A stretch of DNA of 45,737 bases from CAYFVR01 sp046541515. GTDB lineage: Bacteria; Desulfobacterota; Desulfobacteria; Desulfobacterales; Desulfococcaceae. Location: the NCBI GenBank assembly GCA_046541515.1, contig JBKHDD010000020.1, forward strand, positions 1 to 45,737, read 5' to 3'. The notes beneath the pieces are model-generated. The model worked only from the letters and a program-made list of their open reading frames with translations, was not told the DNA's origin and searched no databases. Both the position numbers and the translations under genes were made by a program. This document shows, in pieces, positions 9,991 to 17,966 of this stretch; the first letter of the stretch is position 1; every line of letters begins with the position of its first letter.

Positions 9991-10341
9991 CTACAGCTGC
10001 GCGGAGGCCAGCCCGGCCAGGCGCGAAAAGGCGGCCGGATCGGAGACCGCCAGCTCGGCCAGCACCTTCCGGTCCAGATCCACGTCGGCCAGCTTGAGGC
10101 CGTGCATGAACTTGCCGTAGCTCAGTTCGTTCAGCCGGGCCGCCGCGTTGATGCGGGCGATCCACAGTTTCCGGAATTCCCGCTTGCGAACCCGGCGGTC
10201 GCGATAGGCGTAATTGAGCGCCTTGTCCACCGAGTTGTTGGCCGTGCGAAACAGCTTGCTGCGGCCTCCGCGAAAGCCCTTGGCCAGTTTCAATACCTTT
10301 TTGCGGCGATGCCGCGCCTTGAATCCTCTTTTGACTCGCAT
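9991..10341 (-). CDS. rplT: 50S ribosomal protein L20
   Basis: The 116-aa basic protein reads MRVKRGFKARHRRKK at its start and has the conserved RRVRKREFRKLWIARINAA centre, which identifies L20. It binds 23S rRNA early in 50S assembly and, in several bacteria, represses its own operon by binding the mRNA. It follows rpmI by 62 bases in the usual order. Length is standard and the gene is intact. Confidence 0.98.
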   Translation of the reverse strand: MRVKRGFKARHRRKKVLKLAKGFRGGRSKLFRTANNSVDKALNYAYRDRRVRKREFRKLWIARINAAARLNELSYGKFMHGLKLADVDLDRKVLAELAVSDPAAFSRLAGLASAQL

Positions 10342-10403
10342 GATGACATACTCCCTGGTTGATCATTCCGCGGCCGCCGCCGAAGTCGCCCCGGCGGCGG
10401 GTC

Positions 10404-10601
10404 TCAGCCGTTGGGCAGCAACAGCCGCAGCTCGCGCTGGTTGGTTTTGTCGATGATGTTGTTCTGGCGCAGGGACCGCTTCCGCTTGCGGCTCTTTTTG
10501 GTCAGAATGTGGCTGCCGAAGGATTTGTGATACACGAACTTGCCGGTGCCGGTTTTTTTGAACCGTTTGGCCGCCGCGCGGTTGGTCTTGATTTTGGGCA
10601 T
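10404..10601 (-). CDS. rpmI: 50S ribosomal protein L35
   Basis: The 65-aa basic protein starts MPKIKTNRAAAKRFKKTGTG and ends in the conserved L35 tail. The ATG at 10601 is chosen because it gives the conserved N-terminus and follows a GAGGAAA ribosome-binding site; upstream in-frame codons add unrelated sequence. It sits between infC and rplT. A 204-base gap separates it from infC and contains a hairpin that may act as an attenuator. Confidence 0.97.
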   Translation of the reverse strand: MPKIKTNRAAAKRFKKTGTGKFVYHKSFGSHILTKKSRKRKRSLRQNNIIDKTNQRELRLLLPNG

Positions 10602-10690
10602 GGGGTTTCCTCCGCGTCCCGTTGGTTTGCCGAACGAAACAGGTGTCGAATATATCCGCGTTCGAAAAGCCGCCTCTCCGAACGCCCATA

Positions 10691-10731
10691 GAAAATGGCG
10701 TGTGCCCTTTCGCTGAACGAGCGCACGCCAT
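10691..10731 (-). terminator. Hairpin with short T-run between infC and rpmI (possible attenuator)
   Basis: On the minus strand an 11-bp stem with one wobble (arms 10721-10731 and 10695-10705, 15-base loop) is followed directly by TTTTC. This has the form of a weak intrinsic terminator inside the infC-rpmI-rplT operon. It could lower transcription of the ribosomal protein genes relative to infC, or take part in L20 feedback. The T-run is short, so read-through is expected. Confidence 0.5.
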
Positions 10732-10805
10732 CGTCGGGCCGAACCCAATTCCGGCCCGTCAGAGTACCGCGGTGTTGGCAGGCGGGGTGGGAAACGCCTC
10801 GAAGA

Positions 10806-11327
10806 TTATCGGGGCGACAGAATCATCATCATGGTCCGGCCCTCAAACTTGGGCGGCTGTTCCACCAGGGCGACGTCGTTGACCTCTTCCGCGATGCGCT
10901 GCAACAGGTCGCGCCCCCGCTCGGACAAGGTGATCTCTCGCCCGCGAAACATGCAGGTCACCTTGACCTTGTCTCGCTTCTCGATGAATTTCCGAATCCG
11001 ACCGAGCTTTACATCCAGATCGTGATCGCCGGTTTTCGGCCGCACCTTGATTTCCTTGACCTGGAACGTGCTCTGCTTCTTCTTGGCCTCTTGCAGCTTC
11101 TTGTCCTGCTCGTACTTGAAGCGGCCGTAGTCCATGATCTTGCAGACGGGCGGCGTCGCGCTGGGCGACACCTCCACCAGGTCCAACCCGAAATCCTTGG
11201 CCGCGGCCAACGCCTTGTCGGTCGGCACGATGCCGATCTGATTGCCGTCGGGATCAATCACCCGAACTTCCCGGGCCCGAATCTGATGATTGATATTGAC
11301 CTTCTCGGTTTGCTTTCCCTTAGCTAT
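10806..11327 (-). CDS. infC: Translation initiation factor IF-3, predicted ATA start codon
   Basis: The 173-aa product has the full two-domain IF-3 sequence: the N-domain begins NHQIRAREVRVIDPDG, a lysine-rich linker carries YEQDKKLQEAKKKQ, and the C-domain carries the KVTCMFRGREI motif. IF-3 keeps 30S subunits free and checks the start codon. I place the start at the ATA at 11325-11327. It lies 6 bases after an excellent Shine-Dalgarno (GGAGGTG at 11333-11339) and gives the N-terminus IAKGKQTEK seen in homologues. The nearest ATG, at 11384, would add 19 unconserved residues and has no such site. Rare AUU/AUA-type starts on infC are the known device for IF-3 autoregulation. Confidence 0.93.
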   Translation of the reverse strand: MAKGKQTEKVNINHQIRAREVRVIDPDGNQIGIVPTDKALAAAKDFGLDLVEVSPSATPPVCKIMDYGRFKYEQDKKLQEAKKKQSTFQVKEIKVRPKTGDHDLDVKLGRIRKFIEKRDKVKVTCMFRGREITLSERGRDLLQRIAEEVNDVALVEQPPKFEGRTMMMILSPR

Positions 11328-11579
11328 CCCACACCTCCCGCGTCGCCAGTAATGGATAAAACAAATTTCCGCATCGTGAAACAATCCGATACGTTACGGC
11401 GTAACGACTTCGGACCTTCCGGACAATCCACTGTCCAATATCGAATAACGTAAAGAAATGCAACCAAAAAGTAAAGGGGAAAACCGGAACCCTCCGGTCC
11501 GGGCCGGAGGGAGCGGCCCGGCGAAGAGAGGGGCCTACAAGGAGGAGGACCCAAGGGAATGGACGCCGCCCCATCGATC
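11328..11579. promoter_or_regulatory. infC upstream region with a short perfect palindrome
   Basis: This 250-base stretch separates infC from the EamA gene, both on the minus strand. It holds a perfect 7-bp-arm palindrome, CGTTACG-G-CGTAACG, at 11392-11406, about 65 bases before the infC start. A weak minus-strand promoter is possible near 11430-11465 (TTGCAT, 17-base spacer, TATTGG). The palindrome could be an operator or a leader hairpin. No thrS gene or coding remnant is seen. Confidence 0.4.
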
Positions 11580-12491
11580 TCATTCGACCCCGGAGGGAAT
11601 GGAGACCGACGACGCCTTGTCGGACCCGGCGGGCCCCAGCTCGGCGGCCAGGGTCGCCAGCAAAATAAACCCGGCCCCAAGGTACTGGACCCCGGCCAGC
11701 CGTTCTCCGCCGAGGAAAAAGCTGAACCCCAGGGAGGAAACCGGCTCCATGCAAAACAAAATGGCCGCCTTGGTGGGGGTGGTCCGGTGCTGCATCGCGG
11801 TTTGGACCGCGAAGGCCAGCACCGTGGCCAAAAGCCCCGTCAGCAACAGGGCCCCGGCCAGGGCCGGGCTCCAGCGGGTCGGCAGAATCGTCGGCTCCAG
11901 CAGCAGCGCCGAAAGCCCGGACAGCCCAAACACCCAGCCCACCTGAACCGCCGTCAGCCGCACCGGGTCGTGGCGGGCGGCCCGGCCGTCGGTCAACAGG
12001 ATGTGCACGGCGTAGCCAAACGCGCTCAACGCCGCGAAGGCCACGCCCGGAGAAATCCCCTCCCCGGGACGCAGGGTCATGAGACCGAGCCCGGCCACCG
12101 CCGCCGGCACGCCGATCACCGATCCGGTCCGGGGCGGCTTTCGCAAAACAAAAAAGGAGCCGATGGGAACCACCACCACAAAAAGGCCGGTCACGAAGGC
12201 CACCACCGAGGCGGCGGCGGTTTGGAGCGCCAATGTTTGCGCGGCGAAGGCGCAGAACAGGGCCGCCCCCAGGAGGGCGCCGTCCCGGAACAGGCCGGGC
12301 GTTCGCGGCGCGCCCCGCAGGCCCACCAGCACGGCCATCCCGACCAGCGCCACGGCGAATCGCAACGTGAGAAACGCAAAGGGCGAAACCGTCTCCAGGA
12401 CCGTTTTGGTGACGATGAAAGTGCTGCCCCAGATGACCGAAATAGCCAGGAGCGAAAGGTCGGCGCGCCTTTCCGGGGAACGAAAATACAT
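11580..12491 (-). CDS. EamA/DMT-family inner-membrane transporter
   Basis: The 303-aa protein has about ten membrane helices in two repeated EamA halves. It shows the family opening LAISVIWGSTFIVTK and the second-half segment ALLLTGLLATVLAFAVQTA. Members of this drug/metabolite transporter family export or import small metabolites; the substrate cannot be read from the sequence. It stands alone between infC and the divergent pgeF. The start ATG is followed by a short charged N-terminus typical of the family. No defect is seen. Confidence 0.9.
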   Translation of the reverse strand: MYFRSPERRADLSLLAISVIWGSTFIVTKTVLETVSPFAFLTLRFAVALVGMAVLVGLRGAPRTPGLFRDGALLGAALFCAFAAQTLALQTAAASVVAFVTGLFVVVVPIGSFFVLRKPPRTGSVIGVPAAVAGLGLMTLRPGEGISPGVAFAALSAFGYAVHILLTDGRAARHDPVRLTAVQVGWVFGLSGLSALLLEPTILPTRWSPALAGALLLTGLLATVLAFAVQTAMQHRTTPTKAAILFCMEPVSSLGFSFFLGGERLAGVQYLGAGFILLATLAAELGPAGSDKASSVSIPSGVE

Positions 12492-12770
12492 AATTATAGG
12501 CCTTTAACCCGGCGGAAACCCGTTGGACGTTTCCGCGAAATATCCAGTAAATTCTCAGCCCCCACCCGGGGCCAGCGGCCATCGTCCCGGCGCGGGGCCG
12601 GGCCAAGTCCGATGGGTCGGACAAGGAAAACGCCCCGATTCAACCGGCCAAAGGGGGCGTCGGCTTTTTTGGCTTCCGGAGGTGGTTCCTTCCGTCAAAC
12701 GCGCGGGAAAAACGCGGAAAGGTATCGCCAACTTCCGGAAAATGCAAGTGCGGATCGCGAAGTTTCCCAA

Positions 12771-12800
12771 TTGACACGCGGCGGGCTTTGCCGATATGTA
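12771..12800 (+). promoter_or_regulatory. Promoter candidate for pgeF
   Basis: A perfect TTGACA (12771-12776) is followed after 18 bases by TATGTA (12795-12800), giving a leader of about 55 bases before pgeF. The rest of the 12492-12770 divergent spacer between the EamA gene and pgeF holds nothing else recognisable. Confidence 0.5.
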
Positions 12801-12861
12801 GCCCCAACGAAAGGCCGCCCCCGGAAACCCGGGGGCCGGCTGCCCCGCCGGAGTGGAATCC

Positions 12862-13623
12862 ATGGACCCAACGCCCGTCGACTTGCCCGCCCCCATTCGG
12901 TTTGACAACCTCGCCCGGTTCCCGGAGGTCCGCCACGGCGTCTTCACCCGGGAAGGCGGTTTCAGCCGCGCGCCGTACGCGAGCCTCAACCTGGCCCGTA
13001 GCGTGGGAGACGATCCGGAAGCGGTAGGCAAAAACCGTGCGGCGGTGGCCGCCGCCATGGGGTCGGGACCGCTTTGCATGGCCCGGCAGGTCCATGGGAC
13101 CGATATTCACGTCGTCGGCGAAGAAACCGACGCTTCGCCGCCGACCGCCGACGCCCTGGCCACCGACCGGCCCGGCCGGTGGCTGACCATTCTGGCGGCC
13201 GACTGCCAGCCGGTGCTGCTGTACGCGCCGGACCGGGGCGTGGTCGCGGCGATCCACTCCGGATGGCGGGGCAGCGTGGGCAACATCATCGGCCGCTCGG
13301 TGGGGTTCCTGGCCGACCATTTCGGCGTGGATCCGGCCGGGGTTTACGCCGGTATCGGCCCCTCGCTCGGGCCCTGTTGCGCCGAGTTCATTCATTATCG
13401 CCGGGAACTTCCCGAAGCGTTTTGGAAATACAAGGACGACGGACGCCATTTCGATTTCTGGCGCCTGAGCCGCGATCAGCTGCGGCGGGCGGGCGTTCCG
13501 GACCGCCAGATCGAGACGGCCGGACTGTGCACCCGTTGCCGCACCGACCGGTTTTATTCCTACCGGGGCGAGAAAACCACCGGACGTTTCGCCGCCGTGA
13601 TCGGCATGCGGTCCCCGGCATGA
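12862..13623 (+). CDS. pgeF: PgeF/YfiH-family peptidoglycan editing factor (laccase-domain protein)
   Basis: The 253-aa protein carries the YfiH/CNF1-like fold signatures HGVFTREGG, ADCQPVLL, HSGWRGS and GIGPSLGPCC, including the Cys and His residues that bind zinc. In E. coli the homologue corrects peptidoglycan precursors that carry L-Ser in place of L-Ala; related enzymes act on purine nucleosides. I chose the ATG at 12862, which has GGAG 8 bases upstream, over a GTG at 12853 that lies within that ribosome-binding site. Its stop overlaps the start of the DUF2062 gene, so the two are coupled. The C-terminus with CTRCRTDRFYSYRGE is intact. Confidence 0.92.
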   Translation: MDPTPVDLPAPIRFDNLARFPEVRHGVFTREGGFSRAPYASLNLARSVGDDPEAVGKNRAAVAAAMGSGPLCMARQVHGTDIHVVGEETDASPPTADALATDRPGRWLTILAADCQPVLLYAPDRGVVAAIHSGWRGSVGNIIGRSVGFLADHFGVDPAGVYAGIGPSLGPCCAEFIHYRRELPEAFWKYKDDGRHFDFWRLSRDQLRRAGVPDRQIETAGLCTRCRTDRFYSYRGEKTTGRFAAVIGMRSPA

Positions 13624-14276
13624 TTCCCCCGCGAAAGGGGCGCGAATCGAACGGAACCTCCGGGCGGCCGTACGCCGTGACTCTTTCGCCCGACCGCCCG
13701 AACGAAAACCCGCTGGTCGCCTCCCTTCGCCAAACCTACGACCGGTTCTTGCGAATTCGCGGCAATCCCCGAGAAATCGCCCGGGGTTTTGCCTTGGGCC
13801 TGTTCGTGGGGATGACGCCCTTTTGGGGGCTCCACATGGCCATCGCGGTTTTCGTGGCCGCGTTGTTCAAATGGAACAAAATCGCGGCCGCCACGGGGGT
13901 CTGGATCAGCAATCCGCTCACGGCGCCGTTCCTGTACGGCGCGACCCTCCTCACCGGTTCGCGGTTTCTGGGGGTAGAAAAGAGGGCCGTTCCGCCCCCG
14001 CCGATGAATTGGAGCGAATTTGTGGCCCTGTTCGGACACGCGCCGGAATTTTTCTGGATTCTGACCGTGGGCGGCGTAATTTTGGGGCTGCCCATCGCCG
14101 GGGCGGGGTACTACCTGGCCCATTCGGCCATCGTGAAATATCGAGAGGAGCTGGGCCGGAAGCTGGCCCTGGAACGGCGGCGACTGGCGCTGAAACGAAA
14201 ATCCCGGCGGCGCGCCAAGCGAACCCGCTCGCGCAAGCCGGGGAGAGCCGCCTCCGGAAAAGGGAGGACGTCATGA
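13620..14276 (+). CDS. DUF2062 membrane protein
   Basis: The 218-aa protein has the DUF2062 pattern. A cytoplasmic helix with PREIARGFALG is followed by membrane segments containing GMTPFWGLHM and the conserved WISNPLTAPFLY, and then a C-terminal hydrophobic hairpin. The tail (about residues 175-218) is strongly basic and rich in Arg and Lys, probably facing the cytoplasm or nucleic acid. The function of DUF2062 is not established; some members are fused to glycosyltransferases. The ATG overlaps the pgeF stop (ATGA). The gene in turn overlaps the start of the frameshifted cupin gene by 4 bases, so the three read as an operon. Confidence 0.88.
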   Translation: MIPPRKGRESNGTSGRPYAVTLSPDRPNENPLVASLRQTYDRFLRIRGNPREIARGFALGLFVGMTPFWGLHMAIAVFVAALFKWNKIAAATGVWISNPLTAPFLYGATLLTGSRFLGVEKRAVPPPPMNWSEFVALFGHAPEFFWILTVGGVILGLPIAGAGYYLAHSAIVKYREELGRKLALERRRLALKRKSRRRAKRTRSRKPGRAASGKGRTS

Positions 14277-14601
14277 ACCGTCCGGAAATCCGCGCGACCC
14301 CTGGCCGGATTCGGAACCGGCGACGGAATCGGCCATCGGGAAACGGCTGGCCGAGGAACAACTATCGGGATGCCGCTGGTCCAACGGACCCGGGGACGTC
14401 TACGGCGCCCATTCCCAGGACTACCACAAGGCGATTTACGTGGCGCGCGGCGCCATCACCTTCGGGTTGCCGGAACGGAACGAAACGGTGGAATTGTCGA
14501 TCGGGGATCGCATGGACCTTCCGGCCGGCGTCCTCCACGACGCCGTTGCGGGGCCGGAAGGGGTGGTCTGCGTCGAGGCCCATCGGCCCGCCTCCGGCTG
14601 A
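14273..14601 (+). pseudogene. Small cupin-domain protein, frameshifted near its start
   Basis: The ATG at 14273 overlaps the DUF2062 stop and has a GGAGG upstream, but its frame leaves the cupin sequence after about ten codons. The cupin itself is in another frame: WSNGPGDVYGAHSQ, DYHKAIYVARGAITFGLP, IGDRMDLPAGVLHDAV and GPEGVVCVEAH, ending at 14601. No start codon exists in that frame upstream of the domain. One extra C in the CCCC run near 14311 would join the two frames into a normal protein of about 110 aa. Either a real single-base deletion or a sequencing error in a homopolymer explains this. In the motif that is usually HSH, the second His is Gln. Confidence 0.75.
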
Positions 14602-14618
14602 TTTCCTCGCCTCCGGAA

Positions 14619-14700
14619 GGGCGCCGTCTCCGCAGGGCGCCGGAGGGTTTCGCTCCGGCGGGTCGCGCCGGCCGGCTTCGGAGGCGCGAAGACGGCGCCC
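14619..14700. repeat. 11-bp inverted repeat between convergent genes
   Basis: GGGCGCCGTCT (14619-14629) and its exact complement (14690-14700) bracket a GC-rich 60-base spacer. The pair lies between the end of the plus-strand cupin gene and the end of the minus-strand YbjQ-like gene, so it may form a bidirectional stop, although no clear T-run follows. Confidence 0.4.
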
Positions 14701-14738
14701 GCGCACTTTCCGGTTTTTCTCATCGAAAAACGCGCCGC

Positions 14739-15200
14739 TTATTTTTTCCGCAGCGTCAACGCCGTTCCGTAGGCCAGCACCTCCACCGAACCCGGGCCCT
14801 TTTTTCCCGCGCTTTGCCCGATGGTGGAGGTTTCCAGCCGAACGTTGATGATCTGATGCGCCCAGGGCGCGCTCTCCTTCATCCGGAGCACCGCCTCCCG
14901 CCGCGCCCGATCCACCAGACTTTCGTAAGACTTGATCCGACCGCCGAAAAGGGTCCGCAGCGAGGCCAGGATCATTTTGAAATAATCGATGGAGATGACC
15001 ACGTTCCCGCAGACCAGTTCGGCGCGCACCACATCCATCGGGTCCGCGTCGGGACGACGAAGCGTCACCGCGGGCGTGGCCAGGGTGGCCTCCTCCCGTT
15101 TCAAAATGGAACGGAAGTGGCGTCCCTCCAGCCATCTTCCCACGAAAAAGCCGCACGCCATCAAGATCAAAAAAATGATCAGGTTGATGAGGGCGTCCAT
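14739..15200 (-). CDS. Membrane-anchored YbjQ-like protein
   Basis: The 153-aa protein has one N-terminal membrane helix (residues 4-22). The remainder resembles the YbjQ/UPF0145 putative heavy-metal-binding domain: a beta segment, GGRIKSYESLVDRARREAVLRM, an INVRLETSTIG strand and the terminal YGTALTL. The function is unproven for the family. It follows a paralogue (15210-16004) by 9 bases on the same strand and is clearly homologous to its C-terminal half. The metal-binding label comes from the family name only; no obvious ligand cluster is visible. Confidence 0.8.
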   Translation of the reverse strand: MDALINLIIFLILMACGFFVGRWLEGRHFRSILKREEATLATPAVTLRRPDADPMDVVRAELVCGNVVISIDYFKMILASLRTLFGGRIKSYESLVDRARREAVLRMKESAPWAHQIINVRLETSTIGQSAGKKGPGSVEVLAYGTALTLRKK

Positions 15201-15209
15201 GGTCCCTCC

Positions 15210-16004
15210 CTATTCCACGCGCACGGCGGTGCCGTAGGCGTACAACTCCGCCGCCCCCTGGGCCAGGGAGGAAGTGGAAAACCGCACGTTGACCACGGCG
15301 TTTGCCCCCAGCTGGCGGGCCTGGGCCTTCATCCGATCCAGCGCCTCCTCGCGGGATTCCTGAAGAAGCGCGGTGTAGCCCTTCAGTTCCCCGCCGAAAA
15401 TGTTCTTGATGCTGGCCATGATGTCGCGGCCGATGTTTTTGGCCCGGATGGTATTGCCGGAAACCAGCCCGAAATGCTCCACCACGGTCCGGCCGGGCAC
15501 GAATTCCAGGTTGGTCAGCAACATCTGGCCGGAACGGAGGGGGGCCGCCGCCGGGCGACCCGAGGGGCCGGGGGCGGGCGTTGGCGGAGCGTCCGGCTTG
15601 TCTTCAAAGGACATCCCGCACATGATGCAGGATCGGGACGGCTTTTGTCGGTAGTTGCATTTGGGGCAGGCGACCATCTCTTCCGGCGCGGCGGGGGTCG
15701 GCTTGGCATCCGTTTCGGAAGGCGCGGGCGGCGGGCTCTTTTTGGCGGCGAGTTCGGCCGGCTTTTCCTCCCCGACCGCCTCCAGCCGGCAGACGCCGCC
15801 GGCCTTTTCGAACGCCGCCTTGTATTTTTTGGCCTTTTCCGGCGACATGTTCCGCTTGATGACGACGGGATCGCCGGTAAACAGGTGCCGGATTTCCCCC
15901 GGCGCCCGCTTCAGGAGGGCCGCGAGATTTCGCTTCACTTTATCGGGCGACGCCCCTTCGGCGATCTTTCCCTCGAACACCAGATTATACTGCTTCTCGG
16001 CCAT
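15210..16004 (-). CDS. YbjQ-like protein with N-terminal module and zinc ribbon
   Basis: The 264-aa protein has three parts. Residues 1-75 form a small alpha/beta module (NLVFEGKI, then FTGDPVVIKRN, then AFEKAGGVCRLE) found at the N-terminus of various proteobacterial proteins. Next comes a Pro/Ala-rich linker with a zinc-ribbon-like CPKCNYRQKPSRSCIMCG. The C-terminal YbjQ/UPF0145-type domain has GGELKGYTALLQESREEA, NVRFSTS and YGTAVRVE. I chose the ATG at 16004 (MAEKQYNL) because GGAGGAG lies just upstream; an earlier in-frame start adds unconserved residues. It is upstream of, and paralogous to, the membrane-anchored copy. Confidence 0.8.
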   Translation of the reverse strand: MAEKQYNLVFEGKIAEGASPDKVKRNLAALLKRAPGEIRHLFTGDPVVIKRNMSPEKAKKYKAAFEKAGGVCRLEAVGEEKPAELAAKKSPPPAPSETDAKPTPAAPEEMVACPKCNYRQKPSRSCIMCGMSFEDKPDAPPTPAPGPSGRPAAAPLRSGQMLLTNLEFVPGRTVVEHFGLVSGNTIRAKNIGRDIMASIKNIFGGELKGYTALLQESREEALDRMKAQARQLGANAVVNVRFSTSSLAQGAAELYAYGTAVRVE

Positions 16005-16131
16005 CCGGCTCCTCCCTTTTCTGGGGTTGACGGCCCCGTTGCTTTTTTCCGTTGCCGACGGTCGTATCCCGTTCGCTTGTACTGGATCGCCGGGCAAAAT
16101 TCAATCCCTTCCGCCGACGGACGACCGCCCG

Positions 16132-16160
16132 TTGACAGATCCATACCCGGCGGATAAAAT
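16132..16160 (+). promoter_or_regulatory. Near-consensus sigma-70 promoter without an obvious gene behind it
   Basis: TTGACA (16132-16137), a 17-base spacer and TAAAAT (16155-16160) make one of the best promoters in the window. Transcription would start near 16167. The next recognisable plus-strand gene begins only at 16576, so the transcript has either a leader of about 400 bases or its own product. Confidence 0.6.
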
Positions 16161-16575
16161 TCCAAAAATGAACTGGCGCCCGGGGGGGCCCGGGACGTCC
16201 GCTGGCGGTCAGGGGGACCTTCCGGCGGGTCCCGGCGACGAAAAGCGGTAGGCTTTCGTTCCGGACCGATCCGCCGTTTTTTACCCGAAACCGCAGGAAA
16301 AAATCGGCGCTTCACCGTGAAGCGTTCCCGGAAAGGCCATTTCATCGCAATCCGGCGGCATTTTCGGGAAAAAACCTCCAAGGCCTTTCCGATGGCGTTG
16401 GCCTTCCTGGATCGAGGCGCCGCCATCCAGCGCCTCGTGGCGGTCCACGCCAAAAACGCCGTGAATGCCTTGCCGAGAGGCCGGAAGGGGGAAGAAGCGA
16501 TCCAAAGGAGGAACAATCAGAGAGGGAGGAAAAAGTGAACGCGTTTCGCGGCGCCTATTCGGACGGAAACCGACC
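16161..16575 (+). other. 415-base untranslated or unknown stretch before the methyltransferase gene
   Basis: No convincing protein is encoded here. A 27-codon frame (MNWRPGG..., 16168-16251) follows the promoter but is low-complexity. A perfect palindrome with 8-bp arms, CGCTTCAC-C-GTGAAGCG, lies at 16308-16324. A strong GGAGG at about 16526-16530 precedes a GTG (16535) that opens only a 19-codon frame ending inside the methyltransferase start region; this could be a leader peptide. Confidence 0.3.
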
Positions 16576-17124
16576 ATGCCGCCCTGGCTCCTGATTGTGC
16601 TGGGCTTGGCCGGGACCATGTTCGCGGTCAAGATGGTCTACGTGCTTTCCACCGCCCTGGTCCTTCCCGTCACCCGGGGGGCCCTGTACGTTTCCACCCA
16701 GCCGGAACGCATCGCGGCCGCGCTGGACGCCGCGCCCATGACGTCGAATCAGGTTCTGGTGGACCTGGGCTGCGGGGACGGACGGGTGCTGCGGGCGGCC
16801 CGACGTCGATACGGCGTTCGGGCGACGGGATACGAGCTGAATCCCATGGCCTGGTTCCGGGCGAGGCTCTCCACCCTGGGCGACCGAAACATCCGGGTCC
16901 GTCGGCGGAACTTTTTCCGGGAGGACCTCTCCGCCGCCGACACGGTGTTCTGCTACCTGTACCCGGACGTCATGGCCGATCTGGCGGCCAAGCTCCGTCG
17001 GGAACTTCGACCGGGAACGCGGGTGCTTTCCTTCAATTTCCCCCTCCCCGGCATCCCTCCGGAACAAGTCATTCGACCGGAGGGAACGGTCTGGAACGAT
17101 CCAATTTATCTGTATCGACTGTGA
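16576..17124 (+). CDS. Membrane-anchored class I SAM-dependent methyltransferase
   Basis: The 182-aa protein begins with a hydrophobic anchor (residues 4-34, with WLLIVLGLAGTMFAVK). A Rossmann-type methyltransferase follows: motif I is VDLGCGDGRVL, the acidic residue ending beta-2 is in TGYELNP, and NFFRED and VFCYLYP lie near motif IV. The substrate is unknown; similar small anchored methyltransferases are common in Desulfobacterota. The ATG at 16576 has a weak ribosome-binding site, while the strong GGAGG upstream serves a different frame. The end lies 113 bases before the endonuclease V start on the same strand. Confidence 0.82.
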   Translation: MPPWLLIVLGLAGTMFAVKMVYVLSTALVLPVTRGALYVSTQPERIAAALDAAPMTSNQVLVDLGCGDGRVLRAARRRYGVRATGYELNPMAWFRARLSTLGDRNIRVRRRNFFREDLSAADTVFCYLYPDVMADLAAKLRRELRPGTRVLSFNFPLPGIPPEQVIRPEGTVWNDPIYLYRL

Positions 17125-17237
17125 ACGGTTTCCACGACCACATCGGAAACCGCTTGCGGGAAAGGTCGGTTTCGGGAACAACGGCCCCTTTTCCTTTTCG
17201 CCATCGCCAACTTTTTCGGGTTTCCTCGGATTTGCCC

Positions 17238-17966
17238 ATGCCCCTCTTTCCCGCCCAAACCCATGAATGGAACCTGACGCCGGAGGCGGCCATCGCGCTC
17301 CAGTTCCGGCTGGCGGAACAGGTGACGCTCCATGGCGAGTCGGAACCGCCGGAAACCGTCGCGGGCGTGGACGTGAGCGTCAAAAACGACGTCTCCCGGG
17401 CCGCCGTCGCGGCGCTTTCCTTTCCGGAACTGGAAATCTTCGCCTACGCCACGGCGGAACGGCCCACCGTTTTTCCCTACATTCCGGGCCTGCTTTCCTT
17501 CCGGGAAATCCCCGTCATCCTGGACGCGCTGGCGCGGCTGGACGCCGAACCGGACCTTTTGATCTTCGACGGCCAGGGCATCGCCCATCCCCGGCGGCTG
17601 GGCATCGCCAGCCACGCTGGGGTGTTGCTGGACCGGCCCGCGATCGGCTGCGCCAAGTCCCGCCTGTGCGGCCGTTTTCGGGAACCGGAGCCGGAACGGG
17701 GCGCGACTTCGCCGCTGATTCACCGTGACGAAACCATCGGCACGGCGTTGCGGACCCGGGACGGAGTGAAGCCGGTGTTCGTTTCCCCGGGTCACAGAAT
17801 CTCCATGGAGGCCGCCGTCGCGCGGGTGCTGGATTGCGGCGCGGGGTTTCGCCTGCCGGAAACCACCCGATGGGCCGACGGCATCGCCGGCGGAACCCTT
17901 ACCCGGGCCTACGCCGAGGCGCTGAAAAAACGGGGCCTGGCAGTCCCGGCCCGCCATTTGCCGTAG
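17238..17966 (+). CDS. nfi: Endonuclease V (deoxyinosine 3'-endonuclease)
   Basis: The 242-aa product has all the expected catalytic residues. They are Asp45 in VAGVDVS, Glu90 in LLSFREIP, Asp111 in IFDGQG and Lys140 in GCAKSRLCG, with the signature AHPRRLGIASHAGV. It cleaves the second phosphodiester bond 3' to deoxyinosine, starting repair of deaminated adenine. I chose the ATG at 17238 because the homologous region begins soon after; the in-frame sequence upstream (from 17121) is not family-like. The ribosome-binding site is weak. Length is normal for the family. Confidence 0.93.
   Translation: MPLFPAQTHEWNLTPEAAIALQFRLAEQVTLHGESEPPETVAGVDVSVKNDVSRAAVAALSFPELEIFAYATAERPTVFPYIPGLLSFREIPVILDALARLDAEPDLLIFDGQGIAHPRRLGIASHAGVLLDRPAIGCAKSRLCGRFREPEPERGATSPLIHRDETIGTALRTRDGVKPVFVSPGHRISMEAAVARVLDCGAGFRLPETTRWADGIAGGTLTRAYAEALKKRGLAVPARHLP

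Noticed and set aside
16317..16538. A 73-codon plus-strand frame before the methyltransferase gene
   Set aside because: No ribosome-binding site, start inside a palindrome, basic low-complexity sequence without family resemblance.
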